Source of the DNA: CAVQRB01 sp963715055
Lineage (GTDB): Bacteria > Pseudomonadota > Alphaproteobacteria > Rhodobacterales > Rhodobacteraceae
Assembly: GCA_963715055.1 (NCBI GenBank)
Contig: CAVQRB010000009.1
Coordinates: forward strand, 1-64,000
Direction: 5' to 3'
Length of the DNA stretch: 64,000 nucleotides
The position numbers were made by a program, and so were the translations under genes. The notes beneath the pieces were generated by a model, which saw only the letters and a program-made list of their open reading frames with translations, was not told where the DNA came from and ran no database searches. Below, one piece after another: positions 31,528-40,026 of the stretch; position 1 is the first letter of the stretch; every line of letters begins with the position of its first letter.

Positions 31528-32049
31528 CTATTCGGCGGCATGTGCCCCGGAAGAGCGTCGCGGCAGGACCCAGTCCGGGCGCGGGAAATGGCAGGTATAG
31601 CCTTTGGGAAACTTCTCCAGGTAATCCTGATGCTCCGGTTCCGCCTCCCAGAAGGGGCCTGCGGGTTCGACCTCGGTCACCACCTTGCCGGGCCAGAGCC
31701 CGGAGGCTTCCACATCCGCGATGGTGTCGAGTGCAACTTCTTTCTGCGCCTCGTCGACGTAGTAGATCGCGGACCGGTAGCTGAGCCCGATGTCGTTGCC
31801 CTGACGGTTGGGCGTGCAGGGATTGTGGATCTGGAAAAAGAGTTCCAGAAGCTCGCGGTAGCTTACCTTCGCGGGATCGAAAATCACCTCGATGCCCTCG
31901 GCGTGGGTGCCGTGGTTGCGATAGGTGGCGTTGGGTACGTCGCCGCCGGTGTAGCCCACGCGGGTCGAGATCACGCCGGGGCGTTTGCGGATCAGATCCT
32001 GCATCCCCCAGAAACAGCCGCCTGCCAGTACTGCGCGTTGATGGCTCAT
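31528..32049 (-). CDS. msrA: peptide-methionine (S)-S-oxide reductase
   Basis: MsrA repairs oxidised methionine of the S configuration in proteins and free methionine. The 173-residue protein has the catalytic GCFWGMQ motif at residues 11-17, then GYTGG and YRNHGTHAEGIEV, with NPCTPNRQGND in the middle. The start at 32049 overlaps the msrB stop by four bases, so both enzymes are made from one message. No resolving Cys tail is obvious near the C-terminus; recycling may use thioredoxin directly. Confidence 0.95.
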   Translation of the reverse strand: MSHQRAVLAGGCFWGMQDLIRKRPGVISTRVGYTGGDVPNATYRNHGTHAEGIEVIFDPAKVSYRELLELFFQIHNPCTPNRQGNDIGLSYRSAIYYVDEAQKEVALDTIADVEASGLWPGKVVTEVEPAGPFWEAEPEHQDYLEKFPKGYTCHFPRPDWVLPRRSSGAHAAE

Positions 32050-32495
32050 GCCACGTCCTCCACTTGATCGATGTAGTCGCCGTATCCTTCGGCAGCCATG
32101 TCGTCGCGGTGCACGAAACGCAAGGAGGCCGAATTGATGCAATAGCGCAGGCCACCACGGTCGCGCGGCCCGTCCGGAAAGACGTGGCCGAGATGGCTGT
32201 CGCCGTGGGTCGAGCGAACTTCGGTCCGCACCATGCCCAGGGTCGCGTCACGCAATTCCTGCACGTGGGCGGGCTCAATGGGCTTGGTGAAGCTGGGCCA
32301 GCCGCAGCCGCTGTCGTATTTGTCCGCCGAGGCAAAGAGCGGCTCGCCGGAGACGATGTCCACGTAGATGCCCGGCTCCTTGTTTTTCAGCAGCGGGCCG
32401 GTGCCGGGGCGCTCGGTGCCGTTCTGCTGGGTCACGCGATATTGCTCAGGCGAGAGTTTCGAAATCGCTTCGGGTGATTTTTCATACTTGGGCAT
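32046..32495 (-). CDS. msrB: peptide-methionine (R)-S-oxide reductase
   Basis: MsrB repairs the R form of methionine sulfoxide, complementing MsrA. The 149-residue protein has the fold signature SGCGWPSFTKPIE and the C-terminal catalytic RYCINSASLRF. The zinc-binding Cys pairs of many MsrBs are not seen, so it is the zinc-free type. GGGAGG is nearby upstream of the ATG at 32495. It is the first gene of the msrBA pair and diverges from the glutathione peroxidase gene, a joint oxidative-repair locus. Confidence 0.95.
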   Translation of the reverse strand: MPKYEKSPEAISKLSPEQYRVTQQNGTERPGTGPLLKNKEPGIYVDIVSGEPLFASADKYDSGCGWPSFTKPIEPAHVQELRDATLGMVRTEVRSTHGDSHLGHVFPDGPRDRGGLRYCINSASLRFVHRDDMAAEGYGDYIDQVEDVA

Positions 32496-32630
32496 GGGAG
32501 GCTCCTTGTCGCTTTGTTGCATTAGATGGGATGAATGGAGCGCTTGGAAAGAGAAAACTCTCGTGGAAGTGATCCCTGTTCCTCGTTTCAATCGTACTAT
32601 GTTAAAAGGGATGTTTCGGAGGATTGCCTT

Positions 32631-33161
32631 ATGAAGACAGTGATGATTGCCGCCCTGACCGGTCTTTTGGCCCAGATGGCCAGCGCGGGTGCCACGGGCC
32701 ATAGCTTTGCGTCGATCGACGGTGGCACGCTGGAGATGTCGGATTGGGCGGGACAGCCGGTGCTGGTGGTCAATACCGCGTCGCAATGCGGCTTCACCGA
32801 CCAATACAACGGATTGCAGACGCTCTATGACCGCTACAAGGATCAGGGCCTTGTCGTGCTGGCGGTCCCTTCCGATGATTTCAACCAGGAATTGGGCAGC
32901 GCCGCAGAGGTCAAGGAATTCTGCGAATTGAACTTCGCGCTGGATCTGCCGATGACCGACATCACCTCCGTCAAGGGAAAGGGCGCGCATCCTTTCTACC
33001 GCGAGGTGGCAACCGATACCGGGTTTGAACCGCGCTGGAATTTCAACAAGATCCTGCTCGGCCCCGATGGCGAGGTCGTGGCGACCTGGGGGGCGACCAC
33101 CAAACCGCTCTCCGGTGCCGTGACCGGCGCGATCGAGGCGTTGCTCCAACCGAAGGGCTAG
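32631..33161 (+). CDS. glutathione peroxidase family protein, probably periplasmic
   Basis: A 176-residue thiol peroxidase with an N-terminal signal-like segment (MKTVMIAALTGLLAQMASAGA), so it likely acts in the periplasm. The catalytic triad region is visible: NTASQCGF (Cys in place of selenocysteine), the VPSDDFNQE segment with Gln replaced by context, and RWNFNKILL with the Trp/Asn pair. GGAGG is seven bases upstream of the ATG at 32631. It diverges from msrBA, which would repair the same kind of damage. Confidence 0.9.
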   Translation: MKTVMIAALTGLLAQMASAGATGHSFASIDGGTLEMSDWAGQPVLVVNTASQCGFTDQYNGLQTLYDRYKDQGLVVLAVPSDDFNQELGSAAEVKEFCELNFALDLPMTDITSVKGKGAHPFYREVATDTGFEPRWNFNKILLGPDGEVVATWGATTKPLSGAVTGAIEALLQPKG

Positions 33162-33184
33162 CGCAGGTCGCAAGGAGGATCGCC

Positions 33185-33811
33185 ATGGCTGAAAAACCCA
33201 GCCTCGACGCAGCCTACACGCTGAAGTCCGCGGACGACAACCTCGCGCTCTATGCCGATTGGGCGACGACCTATGACGACAGTTTTGCGCAGGCGATGGA
33301 CTTTCTCATGCCATCGCAGGTGGCTGAGGCCTTTCGCAAAAAGGGCGGCACAGGGCCGGTGCTCGACGCAGGTGCCGGGACCGGACTTGTGGCCGATCAG
33401 TTGTTGAAGCTTGGGAGCATCGAGATCGACGCCTTTGATCTCTCGCCCGACATGCTCCGGGTCGCGGGCGCGAAGGGGCTTTATCGCCAGACGTTTGCCG
33501 GCGATCTTACCAAACCGCTGCCATTCCAGAATGACGCCTACAACGCTGTTGTCAGTGCCGGCACCTTCACCCACGGGCATGTCGGGCCGGAGGCCTTTGA
33601 CGAGTTGATGCGGGTCGCAGCCCAAGGCGCGCTTTTTGTGGTGACGATCAAGGCGGATGTCTTTGAGGCGCTCGGTTTTGCACGTAAGTTCGAAACGCTT
33701 GCCGCGCGCATCGCGGATTTCGAAACCACGCCAAAGCCGATTTACGGACCGGCAGCAACCGGAGAGCACCGCGACGACATGGGCCTGCTGGTGACGTTCC
33801 GCAAGGCCTAG
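33185..33811 (+). CDS. class I SAM-dependent methyltransferase
   Basis: A 208-residue protein with the SAM-binding motif VLDAGAGTGLVADQLL at residues 59-74, a second acidic residue at FDLSPDM (near 86), and the motif LPFQNDAYNAVVSAGTF. The substrate domain is short. The pattern suggests a Roseobacter-type small-molecule methyltransferase. AGGAGG precedes the ATG. The stop overlaps the stop of the GlxA regulator on the other strand. No partner suggests a substrate. Confidence 0.85.
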   Translation: MAEKPSLDAAYTLKSADDNLALYADWATTYDDSFAQAMDFLMPSQVAEAFRKKGGTGPVLDAGAGTGLVADQLLKLGSIEIDAFDLSPDMLRVAGAKGLYRQTFAGDLTKPLPFQNDAYNAVVSAGTFTHGHVGPEAFDELMRVAAQGALFVVTIKADVFEALGFARKFETLAARIADFETTPKPIYGPAATGEHRDDMGLLVTFRKA

Positions 33812-34785
33812 AGATCCTTGCGCCAGACCAGCTTCGTGCCGCTGCCTTCGAGGCCGGGACTGATCCCATAGGCGGCACGGTAGCTTTTCGAGAAATGCGA
33901 GAGCGATTTGAAGCCGCAGGCGACGCAGACATCCGTGACCGAGAAATCCGTCTGGCGCAGCAGGTCGCGCGCCTTTTCCAGCCTGAGACCGAGATAGTAT
34001 CTTTTCGGCGAAACGCCCACGTGTTTGGCGAAGAGCCGTTCCAGCTGCCGCGTCGAGAGGCCGATCACGTCGGAGATTTCATCGGGCGTCAGCGGATCCT
34101 CGATATTGTTCTCCATGATCTGAATAGCCACTCCGAGCTTGGCGTTGCGGACTTGCGCGCGGGCCTGCAGCTTGATGCGTTGCGCGTGGTTTGCGAGCCT
34201 CGGATCGGTATAGACCATCTGGTCCGCGACCCAGGTGGCCAGCTGCGGGCCATGCTCGGTCCTGATCCGATCGAGCATCATGTCCATCGACGCGGCCCCG
34301 CCCGCCGTGGTGAAGATCCGCCCGTCCACCGTGAAGATCGCATCCTCGATGATCACGTCAGGCAGGATTTCGGTGAGGGCCGCGCGGTATTCCCAGTGCG
34401 TGGTCACGCGCTTGCCGCTCAGAAGCCCCGCCAGCGCCAGCACATAGGTGCCTGATGACAGCGCCCCGAAGTCCATGCCGCGCCTTACCTCGTTTCGCAG
34501 CCAGCTGATGAGCTTCTTGCTGACGTTCTTGCCCACGTCCTCGCCGGCGCAGACAATCAGCGTCTCGTCCCGCTCGAGCGGTGCGAGCGGGCCATCCACC
34601 GACACGGTCACGCCATTGTAGGCGGGCACCGGCGCGCCGGTTTCGCTCAGCAGCCGCCAGCGATAGAAGGGCCCGCCGGTCGGATACCGGTTGGCGAGGC
34701 TCAGCGCCTCCAGCGCGCAGGAAAAGCCAAGTTGCGAATATCCCGGAACGAGGACGAAGGCATAGGCTTTGGAGACCGTGGTCAT
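33808..34785 (-). CDS. GlxA-type transcriptional regulator (AraC family with DJ-1/PfpI domain)
   Basis: A 325-residue transcriptional regulator. Residues 5-190 form a DJ-1/PfpI-like sensor domain (FVLVPGYSQLGFSCALEAL, ALSSGTYVLALAGLLSGKRVTTHWEY), and the last 100 form an AraC helix-turn-helix (LTPDEISDVIGLSTRQLERLFAKHVGVSPKRYY, then DVCVACGFKSLSHFSKSYRAAYG). The nucleophile Cys of the DJ-1 elbow (usually CTG) is Ser here, so the domain is probably a ligand sensor only. Relatives control glycine betaine and carnitine catabolism in Pseudomonas. Confidence 0.88.
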   Translation of the reverse strand: MTTVSKAYAFVLVPGYSQLGFSCALEALSLANRYPTGGPFYRWRLLSETGAPVPAYNGVTVSVDGPLAPLERDETLIVCAGEDVGKNVSKKLISWLRNEVRRGMDFGALSSGTYVLALAGLLSGKRVTTHWEYRAALTEILPDVIIEDAIFTVDGRIFTTAGGAASMDMMLDRIRTEHGPQLATWVADQMVYTDPRLANHAQRIKLQARAQVRNAKLGVAIQIMENNIEDPLTPDEISDVIGLSTRQLERLFAKHVGVSPKRYYLGLRLEKARDLLRQTDFSVTDVCVACGFKSLSHFSKSYRAAYGISPGLEGSGTKLVWRKDL

Positions 34786-34848
34786 GGGCGCGTCTTTCGC
34801 AAGAATGTCACGCAGCCTAAAGGCAATCCCGCGCCGCCGAAAAGCGAA

Positions 34849-35718
34849 TTATCTCTTGCTCTGCCGCGAGATCTGCACCGCAAGGATGCCGAGCGCGATG
34901 ATGGCGACCCCGATGAGGTCGCGCGGCCCAAGCGGTTCGGCGAGGAGCAGCGCGGCGATGGCCACGCCGAAAAACGGATTGAGAAAGTGGAAGGTTGCCG
35001 CGCGCGTCGCACCGATCCGGTTGACCAGCCAGAACCACACGAAGGTCGCCGCCAGCCCCGGCACGACCGTGGTATAGACGAAGGCGGCCGCCAGCCGCCA
35101 GCTGGGCGTCATCTGCGGTGTTTCGAAGGCCAGCGTTGCAAGCCCGAGCGTGACGCAGCCGACCAGCATCTGAAGCCCGACGATCATCAGGAAATTACCG
35201 CCCGAGGTGGCACCGCGCACCGACAGCGTCGCAATGGTCAACGCAACCACACCGATGGCGCAGAGCGCGACCCCGTAGAGATCGACGCCGCCGCCCAGAC
35301 GCGCCCCCATGATCACCCCGACACCGGCAACACCGGCGATCAGCCCCGCCACCCCGAGCGGGCGCAGGCGCTCCTTGAGAAAGAGCCAACCCGCCAGAGC
35401 GACCAGAAGCGGCATCGTGGAGGCGATGATCGCGGCCAGCGAGGCCTCGATGGTCTGCATGGCGACGAAGTTGAGGCCGAGGTAGACAGCATTCTGCAGC
35501 ACACCGAAGACAATGGTCGCGCGCCACTGTGTCGGTGTCAGATGCCAGGACTGCCCGAGCACCCGCGCGATGGCGATGCCGATCACGCCGGAAATCAGGT
35601 AGCGCAGGGTCAACGCGGCCAGCGGCGTTGCCTCGGCGACGATGATCCGGGCGGAGGTGAAGGCCGAAGACCACATGAGCGCAAAGGCGAGCCCGGCGAC
35701 AATTGCGCGAGTATCCAT
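34849..35718 (-). CDS. EamA/DMT family transporter
   Basis: A 289-residue membrane protein with about ten predicted helices and two EamA repeats, typical for drug/metabolite transporters that export amino acids or metabolites. Seen are an N-terminal FALMWSSAFTSARII, TLRYLISG, and the second-half GLAATFVWFWLVNRIGATRAATFHFLNPFFG. It lies 63 bases upstream of the GlxA-type regulator gene on the same strand, and 141 bases after HU. Substrate not known. Confidence 0.85.
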   Translation of the reverse strand: MDTRAIVAGLAFALMWSSAFTSARIIVAEATPLAALTLRYLISGVIGIAIARVLGQSWHLTPTQWRATIVFGVLQNAVYLGLNFVAMQTIEASLAAIIASTMPLLVALAGWLFLKERLRPLGVAGLIAGVAGVGVIMGARLGGGVDLYGVALCAIGVVALTIATLSVRGATSGGNFLMIVGLQMLVGCVTLGLATLAFETPQMTPSWRLAAAFVYTTVVPGLAATFVWFWLVNRIGATRAATFHFLNPFFGVAIAALLLAEPLGPRDLIGVAIIALGILAVQISRQSKR

Positions 35719-35809
35719 CGGTTACCTTCGGGAAGTCGACTGGTCACTGACCTATCAGGATTTGAAAGCCAAGGGCAAGAGCGCCGCATTTCAAAGGGCG
35801 GAGGTCAAC

Positions 35810-35835
35810 AAAAAAGGGCCTCCGCAAGGAGACCC
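35810..35835 (-). terminator. intrinsic terminator of the HU gene
   Basis: On the minus strand GGGTCTCC, loop TTGC, GGAGGCCC, then six T. The stem is 8 bases with one mismatch and a 4-base loop. It lies 24 bases past the HU stop and ends the HU message before the DMT transporter. Confidence 0.85.
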
Positions 35836-35859
35836 TCCGAAGTCGAGACATGTCAGGCG

Positions 35860-36147
35860 TCAGCCGTTCACGCTGTCCTTGAGCGCTTTTGCGATGGTCA
35901 CCTTGACCACCTTGTCCGCGTCTTTCTTGAATTGCTCGCCCGTTGCCGGGTTGCGCACCATACGCTCGGGGCGCTCGCGGCAATAGATCTTGCCGACGCC
36001 GGGGAGCGTGACCGCGCCACCACCGGACACTTCCTTCGTGATCAGCGCGCAGACTGCATCGAGGGCCACGCCTGCGGATTTCTTGTCGGATCCCATCTCT
36101 TCAGCCAGCGCGGCAACGAGTTGGGTTTTTGTCATTGGTTTCGCCAT
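35860..36147 (-). CDS. HU family DNA-binding protein
   Basis: A 95-residue histone-like protein that bends and packs DNA as a dimer. Seen are TKTQLVAALAEEMGSDKKSAGVALDAV, the ITKEVSGGGAVTLPGVGKIYCRERPERMVRNPATGEQFKK region with the beta arm, and a C-terminal KALKDSVNG. The RNP motif of the DNA-binding arm is present, with a Cys in the arm base. A clear terminator follows. Upstream the region 36204-36221 has an inverted repeat. Confidence 0.92.
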   Translation of the reverse strand: MAKPMTKTQLVAALAEEMGSDKKSAGVALDAVCALITKEVSGGGAVTLPGVGKIYCRERPERMVRNPATGEQFKKDADKVVKVTIAKALKDSVNG

Positions 36148-36203
36148 TTTTTTCTCCTTCGCTGCCCGACTATTGGGGCCTCATGTCCGATTTCTATCCG
36201 GAT

Positions 36204-36221
36204 GTTGTGTATCAACACAAC
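36204..36221. promoter_or_regulatory. 6-base inverted repeat upstream of the HU gene
   Basis: GTTGTG (36204-36209) and CACAAC (36216-36221) around TATCAA. It lies 57 bases upstream of the HU start and 64 bases beyond the amn stop. It could be an operator for the HU gene or a poor terminator for amn. It is too short to call firmly. Confidence 0.35.
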
Positions 36222-36284
36222 GAATAGTGGTTCATTGCAAGAAAAAACATGCGAAATTAACCTATTTTATGGGGTTTTCCGCCT

Positions 36285-37748
36285 TCAGAGGAAGGCTGTC
36301 TCCTCGAAGGAGCGCAATTTCCGGCTGTGAATACGCTCCAGCGGCATGGTGCGCAAGCGTTCCATGGCGTGAATTCCGATCATCAGATGGCGTGAAACCT
36401 GCGTTTTATAGAAGTCCGACGCCATGCCGGGCAGCTTCAATTCGCCATGCAAGGGCTTGTCGGAGACACACAGAAGCGTGCCATAGGGCACCCTGAACCG
36501 GTAGCCGTTGGCGGCGATCGTGGCGCTTTCCATGTCCAGCGCCACGGCGCGGCTCTGGCTCAGTCGCTGCACCGGGCCGGATTGGTCGCGCAGCTCCCAG
36601 TTGCGGTTGTCGATGGTGGCGACGGTGCCCGTCCGCATGATCCGCTTGAGCTCATAGCCTTCCAGCGCGGTGACCTGCGCCACCGCCTGCTCCAGCGCGA
36701 TCTGAATTTCGGCAAGCGCCGGGATCGGCACCCAGACGGGCAGGTCGGCATCGAGCACGTGATCCTCGCGCAGATAGGCATGGGCCAGCACGAAATCTCC
36801 AAGGGCTTGCGAATTGCGCAGCCCCGCGCAATGCCCGACCATGAGCCAGGCATGGGGCCGCAGCACGGCGATATGGTCCGTCGCGGTCTTGGCATTGGAC
36901 GGGCCGACCCCGATGTTGACCAGCGTGATCCCGGAGCCGTCTTCGCGCTTGAGGTGATAGGTCGGCATCTGCGGCGTCTTGGTGGCTGCCGCCAGCGCCT
37001 GATCGCCTTTGGTGATGATCGCGTTGTCGGTGGAGACAAAGGCGGTGTAGCCGGACTGCGGGTCGTCCAGCTCCTTGCGCGCATAGGCCTCGAACTCGGA
37101 GACATAGAACTGGTAGTTCGTGAAGAGCACGTGGTTCTGGAAATGCGTGGCATCCGTTGCCGTATAGTGCGAGAGCCGCGCCAGCGAATAATCGACCCGC
37201 TGCGCCGTGAAGGGAGCCAGTGCGCCGACCCCGTCCGCCGGTTTGTAGGTCCCGTTGACGATATCGTCGTTCGTGGTCGACAGGTCCGGCACGTCGAAGA
37301 CATCGCGCAGGGTGAAGTCTGCGGCCCCTTCCTGCGGCACGGTGATGGTGGGGTCGTTGGCGACCGCGAAATGCACGGGCATCGGCGTCGCGGAGGGGCC
37401 GATCATCACCGGTTGGTCGTGGTTTTCGATCAGCAGCCGGATTTGCTGGGTCAGGTAGCTGCGAAAGAGATCAGGCCGCGTGATCGTGGCGCGGTAGCTG
37501 CCGGGGGAGGACACATGGCCGAAACTCAGCCGCGTATCGACGCGCGCATAGCTCGACGTGCGGAACAGGATTTCGGGATAGAAGGCGCGGATCCGTGAGG
37601 CCGGCGCGCCCTGCTCCATCGCCTTGAGGAAGTGCTGGCACAGGAACGTGGTGGCCTGCGTGTAAAGCTCTTCAAGCCGCGCAACCGCCGCCGCCGCGTC
37701 GTGGAAGGTTTCGGCGGCAGGCGCGTCAGGGGTCAGGATATGGGTCAT
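36285..37748 (-). CDS. amn: AMP nucleosidase
   Basis: Amn cleaves AMP to adenine and ribose 5-phosphate, a way to lower AMP and salvage purines. The 487-residue protein has a regulatory N-terminal part (about 1-180) and a nucleoside-phosphorylase-like catalytic part with NIGVGPSNAKTATDHIAVLRPHAWLMVGHCAGLR and AVALDMESATIAANGYRFRVPYG. The length is that of the bacterial family. The gene's start overlaps the ade stop by four bases; ade deaminates the adenine product, so both act in one pathway. Confidence 0.95.
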   Translation of the reverse strand: MTHILTPDAPAAETFHDAAAAVARLEELYTQATTFLCQHFLKAMEQGAPASRIRAFYPEILFRTSSYARVDTRLSFGHVSSPGSYRATITRPDLFRSYLTQQIRLLIENHDQPVMIGPSATPMPVHFAVANDPTITVPQEGAADFTLRDVFDVPDLSTTNDDIVNGTYKPADGVGALAPFTAQRVDYSLARLSHYTATDATHFQNHVLFTNYQFYVSEFEAYARKELDDPQSGYTAFVSTDNAIITKGDQALAAATKTPQMPTYHLKREDGSGITLVNIGVGPSNAKTATDHIAVLRPHAWLMVGHCAGLRNSQALGDFVLAHAYLREDHVLDADLPVWVPIPALAEIQIALEQAVAQVTALEGYELKRIMRTGTVATIDNRNWELRDQSGPVQRLSQSRAVALDMESATIAANGYRFRVPYGTLLCVSDKPLHGELKLPGMASDFYKTQVSRHLMIGIHAMERLRTMPLERIHSRKLRSFEETAFL

Positions 37749-39547
37749 GCAAGCGGCTCTATCACGGGGATGAATTCGAAGGTCCGCACATCCACCAGAC
37801 CAAGATCCGAGATGCGCAGTTCGGGGATGACCACGAGGGCCAGCAGCGAGTGCTGCATATAGGCGTTGTTGAGCGTGCAGCCGCAGGTGCGCATGGCCTG
37901 CATCATCGCGTCCGCCTTGGCGGCGACCTCCGCTGCCGGACTGTCCGACATCAGCCCGGCGATGGGCAGTTCGACCAGCGCCAATTCCTGCCCGTCCCGA
38001 TAGATCACGATGCCGCCGCCGACTTCGCCCAGACGGTTGGCGGCCAGCGCCATGTTGTCCGCATCGGTGCCGACAACGATCATGTGATGGCTGTCATGAG
38101 CGACCGTGGAAGCCATGGCCATGGGTCCTTCGTAACCGAACCCGGAAACGAAGGCATTGGTCACATGGCCGGTGGCGCGGTGGCGTTCAACAAGGGCGAT
38201 CTGGGCGACCTCGCCTGTCGCCTGCACCCGTCCTTCGGTCACCGGAAGCTCGAATTTCAACGCCTTGGTGGGCGCCTGGTTCTCGACCACACCGATGACA
38301 TTGGCGGTGACCGCATTGGCGCCGCGGGGGGCGTCAATCACGAAATCACCGGCTGTCAGCGTCTTGCCCATGTGCACCGTCTGGCGGGCCTGCACGGGCC
38401 AGTCATAATGCGGACAATCCACCAGACAGGTGCCGTTCTGCGCGACGACCTTGCCGCGCGCGATCACGACCTCGATGGGCAGGGTCGCAAGATCCGAGGT
38501 CAGGATCACATCCGCACGTCGTCCCGGCGTGAGCGAGCCGATTTCCCGCTCGAGCCCGAAATGGGTGGCGGTGTTGATCGTTGCCATCTGCAACGCGATC
38601 AGCGGATCGCAGCCGCAGGCGATGGCATGGCGCACCACGCGGTTCATGTGACCTTCGTTGACCAGCGTGCCGGAGTGGCAATCGTCGGTACAAAGGATGA
38701 AACTGCGCGGATCGAGGCCCTTTTCGGTGATCGCGGTGATCTGGCTTTCCACGTCATACCAGGCGGAGCCGAGCCGCAGCATTGCGCGCATGCCCTGCCG
38801 AACGCGGGCCACGGCATCCGCCTCGCAGGTGCCTTCGTGATCATCCGCCGGCCCGCCCGCCACATAGCCCGCGAAGGCCGGACCCAGATCGGGCGAGGCA
38901 TAGTGCCCGCCCACGATCTTGCCCGCGCGTTGGGTCGCGGCGATCTCCGCCAGCATCTTGGGATCGGCATTGGACACGCCGGGAAAATTCATCATCTCGC
39001 CCAGACCGATAATGCCGGGCCAGGTCATCGCTTCCGCCACATCCTCTGCGGTGATCTCGAAACCGGTGGTCTCCATCCCGGGTGCCGAAGGCGCGCAGGA
39101 GGGCATCTGCGTGAAGATATTGACGGGCTGCATCAGCGCCTCGTCATGCATCATCCGCACGCCCTCGAGCCCCAGCACATTGGCGATCTCATGCGGGTCG
39201 GTGAACATCGATGTCGTGCCATGCGGGATCACCGCGCGGGCGAATTCCGCGGGCGTCAGCATGCCGCTTTCGATGTGCATGTGCCCGTCGCAGAGCCCGG
39301 GGATCATATAGCGCCCCCCGGCCTCGATCACTTGGGTCTCGGGTCCGATCTGCGCGCTGGCGTCGGGCACCACGCAGGCAATGCGGCCCGCCACGATGGC
39401 GATGTCGTATCCGTCAAGCACTTCGCGGCTATGGACATTGACCCATTTTCCGCCCTTGATGACCATGTCGGCCGGGCGGCGATGGGTGGCCACGGCGATC
39501 AGTTCCGCCGCGGAATCGGGCCAGGAGGGGAAGGAAGCATGTGTCAT
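37745..39547 (-). CDS. ade: adenine deaminase
   Basis: Adenine deaminase of the amidohydrolase type makes hypoxanthine and ammonia from adenine. The 600-residue protein has the metal motif GLCDGHMHIESGM near residue 85, the EIANVLG and HYASP segments, the ILCTDDCHSGTL region and SLTPGRRADVILTSDL. The ATG at 39547 gives the better start than 39562. Its stop overlaps amn, and adenine made by Amn would be deaminated directly. Confidence 0.95.
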   Translation of the reverse strand: MTHASFPSWPDSAAELIAVATHRRPADMVIKGGKWVNVHSREVLDGYDIAIVAGRIACVVPDASAQIGPETQVIEAGGRYMIPGLCDGHMHIESGMLTPAEFARAVIPHGTTSMFTDPHEIANVLGLEGVRMMHDEALMQPVNIFTQMPSCAPSAPGMETTGFEITAEDVAEAMTWPGIIGLGEMMNFPGVSNADPKMLAEIAATQRAGKIVGGHYASPDLGPAFAGYVAGGPADDHEGTCEADAVARVRQGMRAMLRLGSAWYDVESQITAITEKGLDPRSFILCTDDCHSGTLVNEGHMNRVVRHAIACGCDPLIALQMATINTATHFGLEREIGSLTPGRRADVILTSDLATLPIEVVIARGKVVAQNGTCLVDCPHYDWPVQARQTVHMGKTLTAGDFVIDAPRGANAVTANVIGVVENQAPTKALKFELPVTEGRVQATGEVAQIALVERHRATGHVTNAFVSGFGYEGPMAMASTVAHDSHHMIVVGTDADNMALAANRLGEVGGGIVIYRDGQELALVELPIAGLMSDSPAAEVAAKADAMMQAMRTCGCTLNNAYMQHSLLALVVIPELRISDLGLVDVRTFEFIPVIEPLA

Positions 39548-39597
39548 GACCTTCCGTGCCACGGGGCGGCAAAAGGTTCAAGCCGGGAGGGCGTGCG

Positions 39598-40026
39598 ATG
39601 GACTATGAAACCGTATCGGCCGAAGCCTTCGGCAAGTCCCTGAGCGGCATCGGGCTCAACATCCTGGTGCGGGACGTCGCCCGGACCTGTGCTTTCCTGA
39701 AATCCGTCTTTGGCCTCGAGGCGCACCGGGCAAGCGTCGATTTCGCCATCATCCGTTACGGTGACGCAGTGTTTCAGATCCATGCGGACGGCACCTATCA
39801 TTCAAACCCCTTGCTCGGGCTGTTGCCGGAAAATCCGCCGCGCGGCGGTGGCATCGAAATCCGGCTCTATGACAGCGATCCGGATCTGGCGGCGAGACGT
39901 GCCGAGGCCTTCGATGCGATGATCCTGCAACCGCCCACGGACAAGCCGCACGGGCTGCGCGAGGCTTACATCCTTTGCGACGACGGTTATGCCTGGGTGC
40001 CAAGCCGTCCACTCGCGCCGGACTGA
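39598..40026 (+). CDS. VOC (glyoxalase/dioxygenase) superfamily protein
   Basis: A 142-residue protein with a single vicinal-oxygen-chelate module: LNILVRDVARTCAFLKSVFGLEAHRAS at the start, then DFAIIRYGDAVFQIHADG, and a C-terminal REAYILCDDGYAWVPSRP. The metal ligands cannot be fixed by eye. GGGAGG is found upstream of the ATG at 39598. The C-terminal end overlaps the LysR gene on the other strand by 40 bases. Substrate unknown. Confidence 0.75.
   Translation: MDYETVSAEAFGKSLSGIGLNILVRDVARTCAFLKSVFGLEAHRASVDFAIIRYGDAVFQIHADGTYHSNPLLGLLPENPPRGGGIEIRLYDSDPDLAARRAEAFDAMILQPPTDKPHGLREAYILCDDGYAWVPSRPLAPD

Noticed and set aside
32601..32633. Ten-codon frame before gpx that overlaps its start (possible leader peptide)
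   Set aside because: Short and without regulatory codons; could be chance.
37850..39643. 597-codon plus-strand frame over ade
   Set aside because: Mirror frame of ade; composition of a shadow, no domain.
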